Source: Algibacter_G agarivorans
GTDB taxonomy: Bacteria > Bacteroidota > Bacteroidia > Flavobacteriales > Flavobacteriaceae
NCBI RefSeq assembly: GCF_039543245.1
Contig: NZ_BAABJJ010000041.1
Span: 1 to 26,396 of the forward strand
Reading direction: 5' to 3'
DNA length: 26,396 nt
Positions 5,863 through 14,525 of this stretch are shown here, piece by piece. The position numbers and the translations under genes are program-made. Every line of letters begins with the position of its first letter. Position 1 is the stretch's first letter. A model generated the notes under the pieces. That model was not told the DNA's origin, did no database searches, and saw nothing but the letters and a program-made list of their open reading frames with translations.

Positions 5863-8316
5863 TTAAAAGTTATCGACATTTAGAATAACCCTAACCGGCC
5901 GAAAACCTTTAACACTCTGGAAGCTATTATTAATTCTAATAATAGCTTCTTTTGTTTTTGCTAACGATTGTTGCTTAGGAATTTTTACCAAAATATTTTT
6001 ATGAAATTGGTTCCTAATTCTAGCTACTGGCGGAGACTCTGGTCCTAAAACTTGGTCTCTAAATACTTGTCTTAACGATTTAGCGTACCAAACTGAAGCC
6101 GTTTCTACCCTATTATAATCCTTATGTTTTAAGGTGATTTTTATCTGTTTGAAAACAGGTGGATATTTATAATTATAACGATCGTTCATTTGCTCGTTAA
6201 ACATATCGATATAATTATTAGTGGATACTTGCTGCAATATATTATGATGCGGATTGTACGTTTGAATCAATACTTTACCACGTTCCTCAGTACGCCCCGC
6301 CCTACCTGACACTTGCAACATGAGTTGAAAACTACGTTCGTGAGCTCTAAAATCTGGAAAGTTTAGCATGTTATCGGCATTCATAATACCAACCAGTTTT
6401 ACGTTTCTAAAATCTAAACCTTTGGTTAGCATTTGCGTACCAACAAGAATATCAATTTCCTGCTGCTCTAAGGCTGTAATTATTTTTTCGTACCCATATT
6501 TTCCGCGAGTGGTATCCAAATCCATGCGGGCGACTTTATAATCTGGAAATAGCAGTTTTACCTCTTCTTCAATTTGTTCAGTTCCAAAACCTTTATTGTC
6601 TAAATCTTGACTTCCACATGCCTCACAATCTTGCATCATAGCAGAATTGTATCCACAATAGTGGCAACGCAATTGATTTCTGTATTGGTGATAGGTTAAA
6701 CTCACATCACAATTAGGGCATTGTGGCGAATGCCCGCAGGTTTTACACTCTACAATTGGCGAAAACCCGCGTCTGTTTTGAAATAAAATTATTTGATGTC
6801 CAGCTTTCAGCGTTTCGGTCATTTCCTCAACAAGCCTGTCGCTGAAATGCCCTTTCATACGCTTCTTTTTAAGCTTATCTTTAACATCAACCAATTCAAC
6901 ATCAGGCATCAATACATCATTATATCGTTTGGTTATTTCAACAAAACCATACTTATTTTGTTTCGCATTAAAATAACTTTCTAAACTTGGTGTTGCTGAG
7001 CCCAAAAGTGTTTTAGCTTGATGCATATGAGCCAATACAACTGCCGTATCCCGAGCATGATAGCGTGGCGCTGGGTCAAATTGCTTAAACGATTGCTCGT
7101 GTTCTTCATCAACAATTATTAATCCTAAATTATTGAAAGGCAAAAATATAGATGAGCGCGCTCCTAAAACTATTTTCGCTTTAGCGGAATTGTGTAGTAC
7201 CTTATTCCAAACCTCAACACGCTCATGAACTGAATATTTAGAATGAAAAACAGCCACTTGCTCTCCAAAATAATTCTGAAGCCTTGTAACTAATTGAGTG
7301 GTTAGAGCTATTTCTGGAAGCAGGTACAAAACCTGCTTGCCTTCACTTAAAACATCTTCAATAAGCTTTACATAAACCTCTGTTTTACCAGAAGATGTTA
7401 CACCATGTAGCAAGGTGGTGTGCTGTGTTTCAAAAGACATTTTTATTTCACTTAAAGCTGCTTTTTGGTAGTCATTAAGATTTTTAGTCGATTCATTATC
7501 ATCGCCTGTATATTGAACTCGGTCTGTTTGAATGTGATATTCTTCAAGAACACCTTTATCAACTAGTGCTTTTATAATGGATACTGATGCACCACTTTCA
7601 TCTGATAAATCTTTAACTTTTACAGGCTTTTTCGTTTTAGCAGAAATTGAAAATAAAGTCATCACAACATCACGTTGCTTTTTCGCTCTACTTAATTCAT
7701 CTAATAAATTCTGAAGTGATTGTTCTGATGAAAAATTAGCGTGTAGTTTTACATATCTAACTAATTTGGGCTTATATTTTTCATAGACTTCTTCTTCCAC
7801 CGAAATGGCTTCTTTGTCAATAAGTCTTTTAATGACAGGCAGCACATTCTTTTTATCTAGAATGTTAGAAATATCATGAATCTTCAAAGACGATTGGTGA
7901 TGCAAAGCTTCAAAAACCAAAAACTCATCATCCTTTAAAATAGATTCATCAAACTCTTTAACGCTATTTTTAGTAATTACGGTTTCACTTTCTAAAATAA
8001 ATGCGCTTGGTAATGCAGCACGCATCACATCCCCTAGGGTACACATATAATATTTAGCGATCCATTGCCATAATTGCAATTGTTTTTCATTTACAATCGG
8101 CGTATCATCTAAAATTTGCTGGATATCTTTAGCTTCATAAGCCGAAGGTGCATCATTATGAACTCGAAATACAATACCAGAGTAGACTTTAGATTTCCCG
8201 AAAGGCACGGCAACACGCATGCCCGGTTTTAAAAATTCCGATTCGGAAGCGGTTATACGATACGTATATAATTTGTTAAGCGGAACAGGTATGATAACGT
8301 CTATAAAATACTCCAT
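5863..8316 (-). CDS. priA: Primosomal protein N' (replication restart helicase PriA)
   Basis: A superfamily 2 3'-5' DNA helicase that reloads the replisome at stalled forks. The order of parts is as expected: N-terminal DNA-binding domain (MEYFIDVIIPVPLNKLYTY), Walker A GVTSSGKTEVY (about 305-315), DEEH box (403-406), GSATPS, and a zinc-binding insert with eight cysteines (524, 527, 533, 536, 551, 554, 564, 567). The C-terminal helicase motifs are GTQMLTKGLDF and QVSGRAGR. The 817 residues fit Bacteroidota PriA. The start is 3 bases after yihY, so the two are probably one transcript. Confidence 0.97.
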   Translation of the reverse strand: MEYFIDVIIPVPLNKLYTYRITASESEFLKPGMRVAVPFGKSKVYSGIVFRVHNDAPSAYEAKDIQQILDDTPIVNEKQLQLWQWIAKYYMCTLGDVMRAALPSAFILESETVITKNSVKEFDESILKDDEFLVFEALHHQSSLKIHDISNILDKKNVLPVIKRLIDKEAISVEEEVYEKYKPKLVRYVKLHANFSSEQSLQNLLDELSRAKKQRDVVMTLFSISAKTKKPVKVKDLSDESGASVSIIKALVDKGVLEEYHIQTDRVQYTGDDNESTKNLNDYQKAALSEIKMSFETQHTTLLHGVTSSGKTEVYVKLIEDVLSEGKQVLYLLPEIALTTQLVTRLQNYFGEQVAVFHSKYSVHERVEVWNKVLHNSAKAKIVLGARSSIFLPFNNLGLIIVDEEHEQSFKQFDPAPRYHARDTAVVLAHMHQAKTLLGSATPSLESYFNAKQNKYGFVEITKRYNDVLMPDVELVDVKDKLKKKRMKGHFSDRLVEEMTETLKAGHQIILFQNRRGFSPIVECKTCGHSPQCPNCDVSLTYHQYRNQLRCHYCGYNSAMMQDCEACGSQDLDNKGFGTEQIEEEVKLLFPDYKVARMDLDTTRGKYGYEKIITALEQQEIDILVGTQMLTKGLDFRNVKLVGIMNADNMLNFPDFRAHERSFQLMLQVSGRAGRTEERGKVLIQTYNPHHNILQQVSTNNYIDMFNEQMNDRYNYKYPPVFKQIKITLKHKDYNRVETASVWYAKSLRQVFRDQVLGPESPPVARIRNQFHKNILVKIPKQQSLAKTKEAIIRINNSFQSVKGFRPVRVILNVDNF

Positions 8317-8319
8317 AAA

Positions 8320-9264
8320 CTAATATGTTTTTCTTAGCTTATTCAAAGAGGCATTTAATTCGTAACCAAGTAGCAAAATATTGGAGTTCAACCATAAATA
8401 AAACAACAAAACCAATAAGGCACCAATAGAACCATATAGCTTATTATATTGTCCAAAATTTTCAATATAAACACCAAATAGATATGACGTTAAAAGAATA
8501 AGCAACGTAGTAAAAAGTGCACCTACCGAAAAAAACTTAGAATGTTTTCCTTCTCGTGTTCCAAAATAATACAATATGGCAGTCGTTAAATATACCATGG
8601 CAACAAAAAACACATATTTTACAATATCTGGCCAAAACACACCTTCAGAGTCCACTTCATAACCTCTATTTTCCAGTGCATGCAACAACCCTTGCACAAC
8701 ATAAATTTGAAAATATCCTAAAACCGCAATAGTAACAATTAATAAGAATGCAAGAATTAAAGCAATGCTTAGAGCATATAAATATTGCTTAAACACATTG
8801 CGTGTTAATTGCTCATGATATGAATTTTCAAAACCTAAAAAAACAGCATTAACCCCATTGGCCATTAATACAATTGACAACAAAAAAACGGACGACAATA
8901 GACCACCGCGTTGAGATTGGTCTATATTTTCAAATATATTTTCGAAGAAAAAATCTGATGTACTTGGTGGTAAAAATGATTCTAAAAACACTAAAAACTC
9001 AATTTTAAAATCGTCAATAGGTATATAAGGAATAATGATTAAAACAAACAACAGAAAAGGAAACAGCGCCATAAAAAAATTAAAAGCAATGGCACTAGCA
9101 CGCGTTGTTAAAGCACCTCTTACAATACCGGTAATATACAGTTCTAATAAATCAAAAAACGACAACCCTTCTAGACCTGGTAATTTTATTTGCTTAAAAA
9201 ACCGCACCAAAACATTAATTACAGGAATGTCATCAAGTTTGTCTTTAAAAGGTTTGGTCATCAA
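8320..9264 (-). CDS. YihY/BrkB-family inner membrane protein
   Basis: An integral membrane protein of 314 residues with about six hydrophobic segments (near 60-82, 122-143, 163-188, 210-232, 244-266 and 275-298). Family hallmarks are RASAIAFNFFMALFPFLLF in the first segment and YGSIGALLVLLFYLW in the last. The family was once called ribonuclease BN, which is a misannotation. The true activity of YihY/BrkB proteins is not settled, although envelope or lipid transport roles are suspected. It lies directly upstream of priA with a 3-base gap and has its own promoter. The MM start could begin at either ATG. Confidence 0.9.
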   Translation of the reverse strand: MMTKPFKDKLDDIPVINVLVRFFKQIKLPGLEGLSFFDLLELYITGIVRGALTTRASAIAFNFFMALFPFLLFVLIIIPYIPIDDFKIEFLVFLESFLPPSTSDFFFENIFENIDQSQRGGLLSSVFLLSIVLMANGVNAVFLGFENSYHEQLTRNVFKQYLYALSIALILAFLLIVTIAVLGYFQIYVVQGLLHALENRGYEVDSEGVFWPDIVKYVFFVAMVYLTTAILYYFGTREGKHSKFFSVGALFTTLLILLTSYLFGVYIENFGQYNKLYGSIGALLVLLFYLWLNSNILLLGYELNASLNKLRKTY

Positions 9265-9286
9265 TAATTTGCATTTAATGTTATTG

Positions 9287-9317
9287 CAAAGTTATTAAAA
9301 TTAAGATTGTCTTTTAA
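9287..9317 (-). promoter_or_regulatory. Probable promoter of yihY-priA
   Basis: On the - strand, TTA (9317-9315), 20 bases, then TAACTTTG (9294-9287), an exact TAnnTTTG, lies 22 bases before the yihY start codon. Only the -33 element deviates, with TTA for TTG. Confidence 0.6.
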
Positions 9318-9410
9318 CTTTAAATATCTAATAAACCAGTATTCTAAAGTGAACTCAAATTTACTTTTCGTTTAAAAATGGAAAATAAAGATAAGCTCTT
9401 ATCAAAGAAA

Positions 9411-10271
9411 TTACTTTATAGCTTTTAAACTTAAATCCATATTATGTACAGAATGCGTTAAGGCTCCACAAGAAATATAATTTACACCGCACTCAGCATA
9501 ATGTCTTACAGTAGTTTCATTAATGTTACCCGAAGATTCAGTAAGGCATTTATCGCCAATTAATTTAACGGCTTTTCTAGTATCTTCATAATCAAAATTA
9601 TCTAACAAGATTCTATAAACACCTTCATTATTTAAAATTTCTTTTACTTCAACTAAATCTCTGGCTTCCACCATAATTTGTAAATCCTTACCAGTCTCTT
9701 TTAAATACTGTTTGGTCATTTCTATAGCCTTTGTAATACCTCCAGCAAAATCTATATGGTTATCCTTTAGCATAATCATATCATACAAAGCAAATCTATG
9801 ATTTTCACCACCGCCAATTTTGACTGCCCATTTTTCTAGCACTCGAATACCAGGTGTTGTTTTACGTGTATCTAAAATTCTGGTTTTAGTACCTTCTAAT
9901 AAATCAACAAACATTCTTGTTTTGGTAGCTATTGCACTCATCCGTTGCATAGCGTTTAAAACGGTACGCTCTGCTTTCAATATAGATTGCGAAGGGCCTT
10001 CAACATACATAACAACATCCCCAAAGGTAACTTCAGAGCCATCTTCAATACGCACATCCAATTTTAGGTTTTTATCAACGTATGCAAATACTTTTTTAGC
10101 GAAATTAACACCTCCAATTATACCTTTGTCTTTTACTAAAAGTTTAGCTTTCCCCCTTGCATTGGCAGGGATGCAAGCTAAAGAACTATGGTCGCCATCT
10201 CCAACATCTTCTCTAATGGCATTAGAAATTATCATCTTCACTTCTGTATCAAACTGCTCCTGTGTAATCAT
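9411..10271 (-). CDS. nadC: Nicotinate-nucleotide pyrophosphorylase (carboxylating)
   Basis: Quinolinate phosphoribosyltransferase, which converts quinolinate and PRPP to nicotinate mononucleotide in de novo NAD synthesis. Visible signatures are REDVGDGDHSS near the N-terminus, DKGIIGGV, the basic motif TRKTTPGIRVLEKWAVKIGGG, then ENHRFALYDMIMLKDNHI, and SSGNI near the C-terminus. I start at the ATG at 10271 (MITQEQFDTEV, 286 residues). A GTG at 10292 would add seven residues, but it overlaps the -7 promoter element and would precede the transcript. nadA and nadB are not in the window. Confidence 0.95.
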   Translation of the reverse strand: MITQEQFDTEVKMIISNAIREDVGDGDHSSLACIPANARGKAKLLVKDKGIIGGVNFAKKVFAYVDKNLKLDVRIEDGSEVTFGDVVMYVEGPSQSILKAERTVLNAMQRMSAIATKTRMFVDLLEGTKTRILDTRKTTPGIRVLEKWAVKIGGGENHRFALYDMIMLKDNHIDFAGGITKAIEMTKQYLKETGKDLQIMVEARDLVEVKEILNNEGVYRILLDNFDYEDTRKAVKLIGDKCLTESSGNINETTVRHYAECGVNYISCGALTHSVHNMDLSLKAIK

Positions 10272-10291
10272 AATTTGTTTTTGGTTTGCCA

Positions 10292-10299
10292 CAAAAATA
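10292..10299 (-). promoter_or_regulatory. -7 element of the nadC promoter
   Basis: TATTTTTG on the - strand fits TAnnTTTG exactly and ends 20 bases before the nadC ATG. No TTG is found at the ideal -33 distance. The element decides the nadC start because the alternative GTG overlaps it. Confidence 0.55.
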
Positions 10300-10387
10300 A
10301 GAAATTGATTTACTAAATTATATTTTACAATTACGAATTTTTATAATTTTTTATTATTTAAATACATTATTCATAAATACTAAACAG

Positions 10388-10395
10388 TAATTTTG
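10388..10395 (+). promoter_or_regulatory. -7 element almost touching the rlmH start
   Basis: TAATTTTG fits the TAnnTTTG consensus and ends five bases before the rlmH ATG (10401). Transcription would start at or within a few bases of the start codon. No convincing TTG is seen at -33. Confidence 0.5.
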
Positions 10396-10400
10396 CTTTT

Positions 10401-10874
10401 ATGACTATTAAACTTATTGCCATTGGCAAAACTGATAATAAACAACTTATATCTCTAATTGATGATTACACAAAGCGTCTAGGTTTTTATATTAAATTTT
10501 CTTTAGAGATTATTCCTGATATTAAAAACAGTAAAAACTTAAGTGAAACACAACAAAAACAAAAGGAAGGCGAGCTTATTTTAAATAAACTAAACCCTAC
10601 CGATGTTTTAATATTGCTAGATGAAAATGGGAAACTATTAGATTCTGTTGGGTTTTCAAATTATTTACAAAAACATATGAATTCAGGTATTAAACAATTG
10701 GTTTTTGGTATTGGAGGTCCTTATGGTTTTTCTGAAGATGTGTATAGAAAAGCAAATGGTAAACTATCATTATCTAAAATGACATTTTCCCATCAAATGA
10801 TTCGTCTCTTTTTTATTGAGCAGTTGTATCGTGGATTTACTATTTTAAGAAACGAACCTTATCACCATAAATAG
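10401..10874 (+). CDS. rlmH: 23S rRNA (pseudouridine-1915-N3)-methyltransferase RlmH
   Basis: A SPOUT-class methyltransferase that modifies pseudouridine 1915 in helix 69 of 23S rRNA on assembled 70S ribosomes, using S-adenosylmethionine. The start MTIKLIAIGKTD, the SAM-binding turn FGIGGPYGF and the C-terminal trefoil-knot stretch MTFSHQMIRLFFIEQLYRGF ending in NEPYHHK are diagnostic. The 157-residue length is normal. It is transcribed divergently from nadC and convergently with hpf. Confidence 0.97.
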   Translation: MTIKLIAIGKTDNKQLISLIDDYTKRLGFYIKFSLEIIPDIKNSKNLSETQQKQKEGELILNKLNPTDVLILLDENGKLLDSVGFSNYLQKHMNSGIKQLVFGIGGPYGFSEDVYRKANGKLSLSKMTFSHQMIRLFFIEQLYRGFTILRNEPYHHK

Positions 10875-10917
10875 GAGTTTAAAGTCAAAGTTTTCAGTAC
10901 TTACTCAAAAGCAATAA

Positions 10918-10954
10918 AAAAAGATGACTAAAAATAATTCTTAGCCATCTTTTT
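10918..10954. terminator. Bidirectional terminator between rlmH and hpf
   Basis: AAAAAGATGACTAA (10918-10931) pairs with TTAGCCATCTTTTT (10941-10954) across a 9-base loop. The single A/C mismatch on the + strand becomes a G-T wobble on the - strand. A/T tracts on both sides allow termination of both converging genes. Confidence 0.8.
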
Positions 10955-10989
10955 GTTTTCAATCATCTGTCTTTAGATTTTCGTAAATT

Positions 10990-11289
10990 TTAATATGTTT
11001 TATAAACTTCCTTACGTTTTTTAAGTTGGCGTTCCAAATCACTAATAGTTTCCCTAACTGATACTTCAAAATTACGTTCATTAGACGTTGCAAAAATCCT
11101 TGGTCCAGGCAAACTTAATTCTATATTACATATCTTTCCATTAACATGCTCTTTTTCATCTTGTTTGAAATGCACAGTTGCATTTATTAAAAACTCATAT
11201 TTATTGAATAACTTTTCTAATTTTTCTTTGGTAAAAGTTGATAATGTTTCACTTACATCTACACCTACATATTGAAAATTTACTGTCAT
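10990..11289 (-). CDS. hpf: Short-form ribosome hibernation-promoting factor (HPF/RaiA family)
   Basis: A 99-residue protein beginning MTVNFQYVGVDVSETLSTF, with the beta-alpha-beta-beta-beta-alpha pattern of the HPF/YfiA family and a basic C-terminal helix (ERQLKKRKEVYKTY). Family members bind the 30S decoding groove in stationary phase and inactivate ribosomes. It lacks the C-terminal dimerisation domain of long HPF, so it is the short type. Whether it acts more like HPF or RaiA cannot be told from sequence. Two genes away is relA/spoT, functionally fitting, since (p)ppGpp promotes hibernation in other bacteria. Confidence 0.9.
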   Translation of the reverse strand: MTVNFQYVGVDVSETLSTFTKEKLEKLFNKYEFLINATVHFKQDEKEHVNGKICNIELSLPGPRIFATSNERNFEVSVRETISDLERQLKKRKEVYKTY

Positions 11290-11429
11290 ATTTATTTATT
11301 TTTACGTTAATATTTCCATCCTAAGATAATATTTTTTTAATACTTTCATAGAATAAAAACTATAAAATAACTGTAAACTCCCTCTTTTATTATTGAACCC
11401 AAATTATTTCATACAAACCAATATAATAG

Positions 11430-11437
11430 TACTTTTG
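11430..11437 (+). promoter_or_regulatory. -7 element of the rdgB promoter
   Basis: TACTTTTG fits TAnnTTTG and lies 22 bases before the rdgB ATG. There is no TTG at ideal spacing; the nearest (11393-11395) is too far away. Confidence 0.5.
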
Positions 11438-11459
11438 AATATTCAAACTTTACAAGAAT

Positions 11460-12032
11460 ATGCAACTCGTTTTCGCTACCAACAACCTCAATAAACTTAA
11501 AGAAGTTCAAGCTTTAATGCCTAATCATATTAAACTTTTAAGCTTAAAAGACATTGGGTGTTTTAAAGATATTCCTGAAACTCAAAACACCATAGCGGGT
11601 AACGCTATTCAAAAAGCAGAATTTATTAAGGCCAATTATGGCTATGATTGCTTTGCCGATGACACAGGGTTAGAAGTTAAAGCTTTAAACGGAGCCCCTG
11701 GTGTGTACTCTGCACGTTATGCTGGTCCCCAACGCAATGCGCAAGACAATATGGATTTACTACTTAAAAGCTTAAATGGTAATGTAAACCGAAACGCTCG
11801 TTTTAAAACTGTAATTGCTTTGCAACTTAACAATAAACAACTAACGTTCACAGGTATTTGTGAAGGCGAAATCACAACTTCAAAACATGGAGATGAAGGT
11901 TTTGGTTATGACCCCATATTCAAACCAAAAGGTCATAACATGACATTTGCCGAAATGGATTTAAACCTAAAAAACAGCATTGGCCATCGGGGAAAGGCTA
12001 TACTTCATCTGGTCAATTTCTTAAATACTTAA
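11460..12032 (+). CDS. rdgB: XTP/dITP diphosphatase (RdgB/HAM1 family)
   Basis: Hydrolyses non-canonical purine triphosphates (XTP, dITP, ITP) to monophosphates, keeping them out of DNA and RNA. Family motifs are the N-terminal FATNNLNKLKEV (substrate loop), FADDTGLEV with the catalytic D67/D68, GAPGVYSARYAG, GEGFGYDPIF-type segment (147-154) and SIGHRGKA (173-180). The 190 residues fit. It precedes relA/spoT by 81 bases on the same strand. Confidence 0.96.
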   Translation: MQLVFATNNLNKLKEVQALMPNHIKLLSLKDIGCFKDIPETQNTIAGNAIQKAEFIKANYGYDCFADDTGLEVKALNGAPGVYSARYAGPQRNAQDNMDLLLKSLNGNVNRNARFKTVIALQLNNKQLTFTGICEGEITTSKHGDEGFGYDPIFKPKGHNMTFAEMDLNLKNSIGHRGKAILHLVNFLNT

Positions 12033-12078
12033 TACTGAACTCATTTAAAAATTAGTTATAAAAAAACAAATTTTGATG

Positions 12079-12109
12079 TTGGCTGTTAATATAGATTATG
12101 TTACTTTTA
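12079..12109 (+). promoter_or_regulatory. Probable promoter of relA/spoT
   Basis: TTG (12079-12081), 20 bases, then TACTTTTA (12102-12109) gives 7 of 8 bases of the -7 consensus at ideal spacing. The start codon begins at 12114, four bases after the element, implying a nearly leaderless mRNA. Confidence 0.5.
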
Positions 12110-12115
12110 ATCTAT
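12091..12115 (+). promoter_or_regulatory. Perfect dyad over the relA/spoT promoter and start
   Basis: ATAGATTA (12091-12098) and TAATCTAT (12108-12115) are perfect inverted repeats separated by 9 bases. They bracket the -7 element and touch the ATG. The geometry fits an operator for a dimeric regulator. Because transcription should start near 12113, it is unlikely to act as an mRNA hairpin. Confidence 0.35.
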
Positions 12116-14339
12116 GACAGAGGAAGCTATAGAACAAGAAAATGGAGCCATTGCCAAAGCCTACAAAGAATTATTAAAAGTTAGTTACACCACACTTTCT
12201 GACGACGATAAAAAACTTATTCGCAGTGCTTTTGAAGTGGCCTTAGATGGACATAAAGACCAACGTAGAAAATCTGGAGAAGCTTATATTTTCCATCCCA
12301 TAGCCGTGGCAAAAATTGTAGCCCAAGAAATTGGCTTGGATGCCACTTCTATTGCGGCTGCACTGCTTCATGATGTGGTTGAAGACAGTCCTGATTACCA
12401 GATTGAGGATATAGAAAAACTATTTGGAAAAACCATTGCCACCATTGTTGATGGACTTACTAAAATATCGTCTTTAAGCAAGGAAAAAGACATGGACGTA
12501 TCTTTACAGGCAGAGAATTTCCGTAAAATGTTGCTCACACTTAATGATGATGTACGGGTTATCATTATTAAAATTGCAGACAGACTCCATAATATGCAAA
12601 CTATGGACTCGATGCGCCCAGATAAACAAATTAAAATAGCTTCTGAAACACTTTACATTTACGCCCCTTTAGCTCATAGGATCGGACTCTATAATATTAA
12701 AACCGAACTGGAAGATTTAGGTTTAAAATATACCGAACCTGATGTTTACAATGATATCTTTGATAAAATAAAAGAGAGTAAGGAAGAACAAGACCTATAT
12801 ATAAATCAATTCAGTGAGGTTATAAAAAACTCTTTAGACAAAGAAAATCTTACCTACACCATAAAAGGTCGACCAAAGTCCATTTTCTCGATTCGCAAAA
12901 AAATGATTAACCAAGGGGTCCCCTTTGATGAAGTCTATGATAAGTTTGCCGTACGAATTATTTACGATTGTGATAATGACCCCCAAAATGAAAAATTCTT
13001 AGCATGGAAAATTTATTCAGTGGTTACAGATCATTTCAGACCAAACCCTATTAGATTACGCGACTGGATTTCATCTCCTAAAGGTACTGGTTATGAAGCA
13101 TTACACATCACGGTAATGGGCCCTAAAGGGCGTTGGGTAGAAGTACAAATTCGTAGTAAACGTATGAATGAAATTGCTGAAAAAGGATATGCTACTCATT
13201 ATAAATACAAACAAGGTAGCGAAAAAGAAGATAACTTAGAAAGTTGGATCAATAGGCTTCAAGAGGCTCTTGAAAGTCCAGAAACCAATGCCGTTGATTT
13301 TGTAGAACAGTTTAAACTCAATTTATACTCTAAAGAAATTTTTGTTTTCACACCTGCTGGTGAATTAAAATCTCTACCAAAGGGCGCAACTGCATTAGAC
13401 TTTGCCTTCAACATTCATACCGAAGTCGGCATGAAAACAAGAGGAGCAAAAGTAAACGGAAAGTTAGTACCATTAAGTCATGAATTAAAAAGTGGCGATC
13501 AAGTAGATATTTTAACTGCAGAAAATGCAAAGCCAAACCCTAATTGGTTAGACTATGCTACTACAGCACGAGCAAGAAGTAAAATTAAATCGGCATTAAG
13601 AGAAGACAAAAAACTAATAGGAGAAGATGGTAAAGAAATTTTGCGTAGAAAGTTAAAACAACTTAAAATTACTTTAAATGAAGAATCCATCAACGAAATG
13701 GTTCGTTTCTTCAAACTTAAAACCAGTCTCGATTTATTTTACAGAATTGGTATTGGGTCAATTGACAATACTATGATTAAGAGCTATGCTTCTTCTAGAA
13801 GAAATGCCTTAATGAGCTATATTAAAAATAAAATTTCTAGAAAAACACCTATTAAAAAGGAAGAATTAGAAAAGGATGAAGTTACATTAAATTATGATTC
13901 GATTGTTTTTGGTAAAGAAGAAGAAAAATTAGATTATAAATTGTCCAATTGTTGCAACCCTATTCCTGGAGACAAAGTTTTTGGATTTTTAACTGTTAAT
14001 GAAGGTTTAAAAATACATAAAAACAATTGTCCAAATGCGGTAAGCTTACAATCCAATTATGCTTATAGGATTATGCCGGCAAAATGGATTGACTCTACAC
14101 AACAAGAATTTTCGGCAAAAATAATTCTTGCTGGTATAGACCATATTGGTTTGGTAAACGAAATCACTAGCATTGTTTCAGAAAACATGCTTGTAAACAT
14201 GAAAAGCATCAGTTTTGAAAGTCATGACGGCTTATTTTCTGGAAAAATAAATGTTGTTGTAAAAAATAATACCATTATAAAAAAGCTTGTAGAAAAACTT
14301 AGAAAAATTAATGGCATTGATAAGGTTATTCGAGTTTAA
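12114..14339 (+). CDS. Bifunctional (p)ppGpp synthetase/hydrolase (RelA/SpoT, Rsh)
   Basis: A 741-residue long RSH protein that makes and degrades the alarmone (p)ppGpp. The HD hydrolase domain has H61, H86-D87, E90-D91 and D156 in ADRLHNM, all intact. The synthetase domain shows GRPKS (252-256), D276 in DKFAVRII, RLRDWISSPKGTGYEALH and E343 in VEVQIRS. A TGS domain follows (about 407-469), then a helical/zinc-finger-like region with NCCNPIPGDKVFG, and a C-terminal ACT domain. Both catalytic centres look functional, unlike E. coli RelA, whose hydrolase centre is degenerate. It lies just upstream of the fur-purA pair. Confidence 0.96.
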   Translation: MTEEAIEQENGAIAKAYKELLKVSYTTLSDDDKKLIRSAFEVALDGHKDQRRKSGEAYIFHPIAVAKIVAQEIGLDATSIAAALLHDVVEDSPDYQIEDIEKLFGKTIATIVDGLTKISSLSKEKDMDVSLQAENFRKMLLTLNDDVRVIIIKIADRLHNMQTMDSMRPDKQIKIASETLYIYAPLAHRIGLYNIKTELEDLGLKYTEPDVYNDIFDKIKESKEEQDLYINQFSEVIKNSLDKENLTYTIKGRPKSIFSIRKKMINQGVPFDEVYDKFAVRIIYDCDNDPQNEKFLAWKIYSVVTDHFRPNPIRLRDWISSPKGTGYEALHITVMGPKGRWVEVQIRSKRMNEIAEKGYATHYKYKQGSEKEDNLESWINRLQEALESPETNAVDFVEQFKLNLYSKEIFVFTPAGELKSLPKGATALDFAFNIHTEVGMKTRGAKVNGKLVPLSHELKSGDQVDILTAENAKPNPNWLDYATTARARSKIKSALREDKKLIGEDGKEILRRKLKQLKITLNEESINEMVRFFKLKTSLDLFYRIGIGSIDNTMIKSYASSRRNALMSYIKNKISRKTPIKKEELEKDEVTLNYDSIVFGKEEEKLDYKLSNCCNPIPGDKVFGFLTVNEGLKIHKNNCPNAVSLQSNYAYRIMPAKWIDSTQQEFSAKIILAGIDHIGLVNEITSIVSENMLVNMKSISFESHDGLFSGKINVVVKNNTIIKKLVEKLRKINGIDKVIRV

Positions 14340-14484
14340 GTGACTGTTTAAAATATGTCAATTGTTTTTTCCTAACCCTTATTGCTAACTGATTTCGTTA
14401 AAATTACAAATCATAGCGCTACTAGGCTTAAAATTTTGCCTCATATTACATCAAAAATAGTTGATGAAAATTACAACACATATG

Positions 14485-14515
14485 TTAAACAGTCTCTAAA
14501 AAAAGTGTAAATTTG
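14485..14515 (+). promoter_or_regulatory. Promoter of fur-purA
   Basis: TTA (14485-14487), 20 bases, then TAAATTTG (14508-14515), an exact TAnnTTTG, lies 10 bases before the fur-family ATG. Upstream is a dyad CATCAA-N6-TTGATG (14449-14466). The palindrome ACATATGT (14478-14485) abuts the -33 element. These are candidate sites for autoregulation. Confidence 0.55.
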
Positions 14516-14525
14516 CGACGAAATT

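Noticed and set aside
10272..10292. GTG start for nadC at 10292
   Set aside because: The codon overlaps a TAnnTTTG promoter element, and the ATG at 10271 gives the N-terminus expected for flavobacterial NadC.
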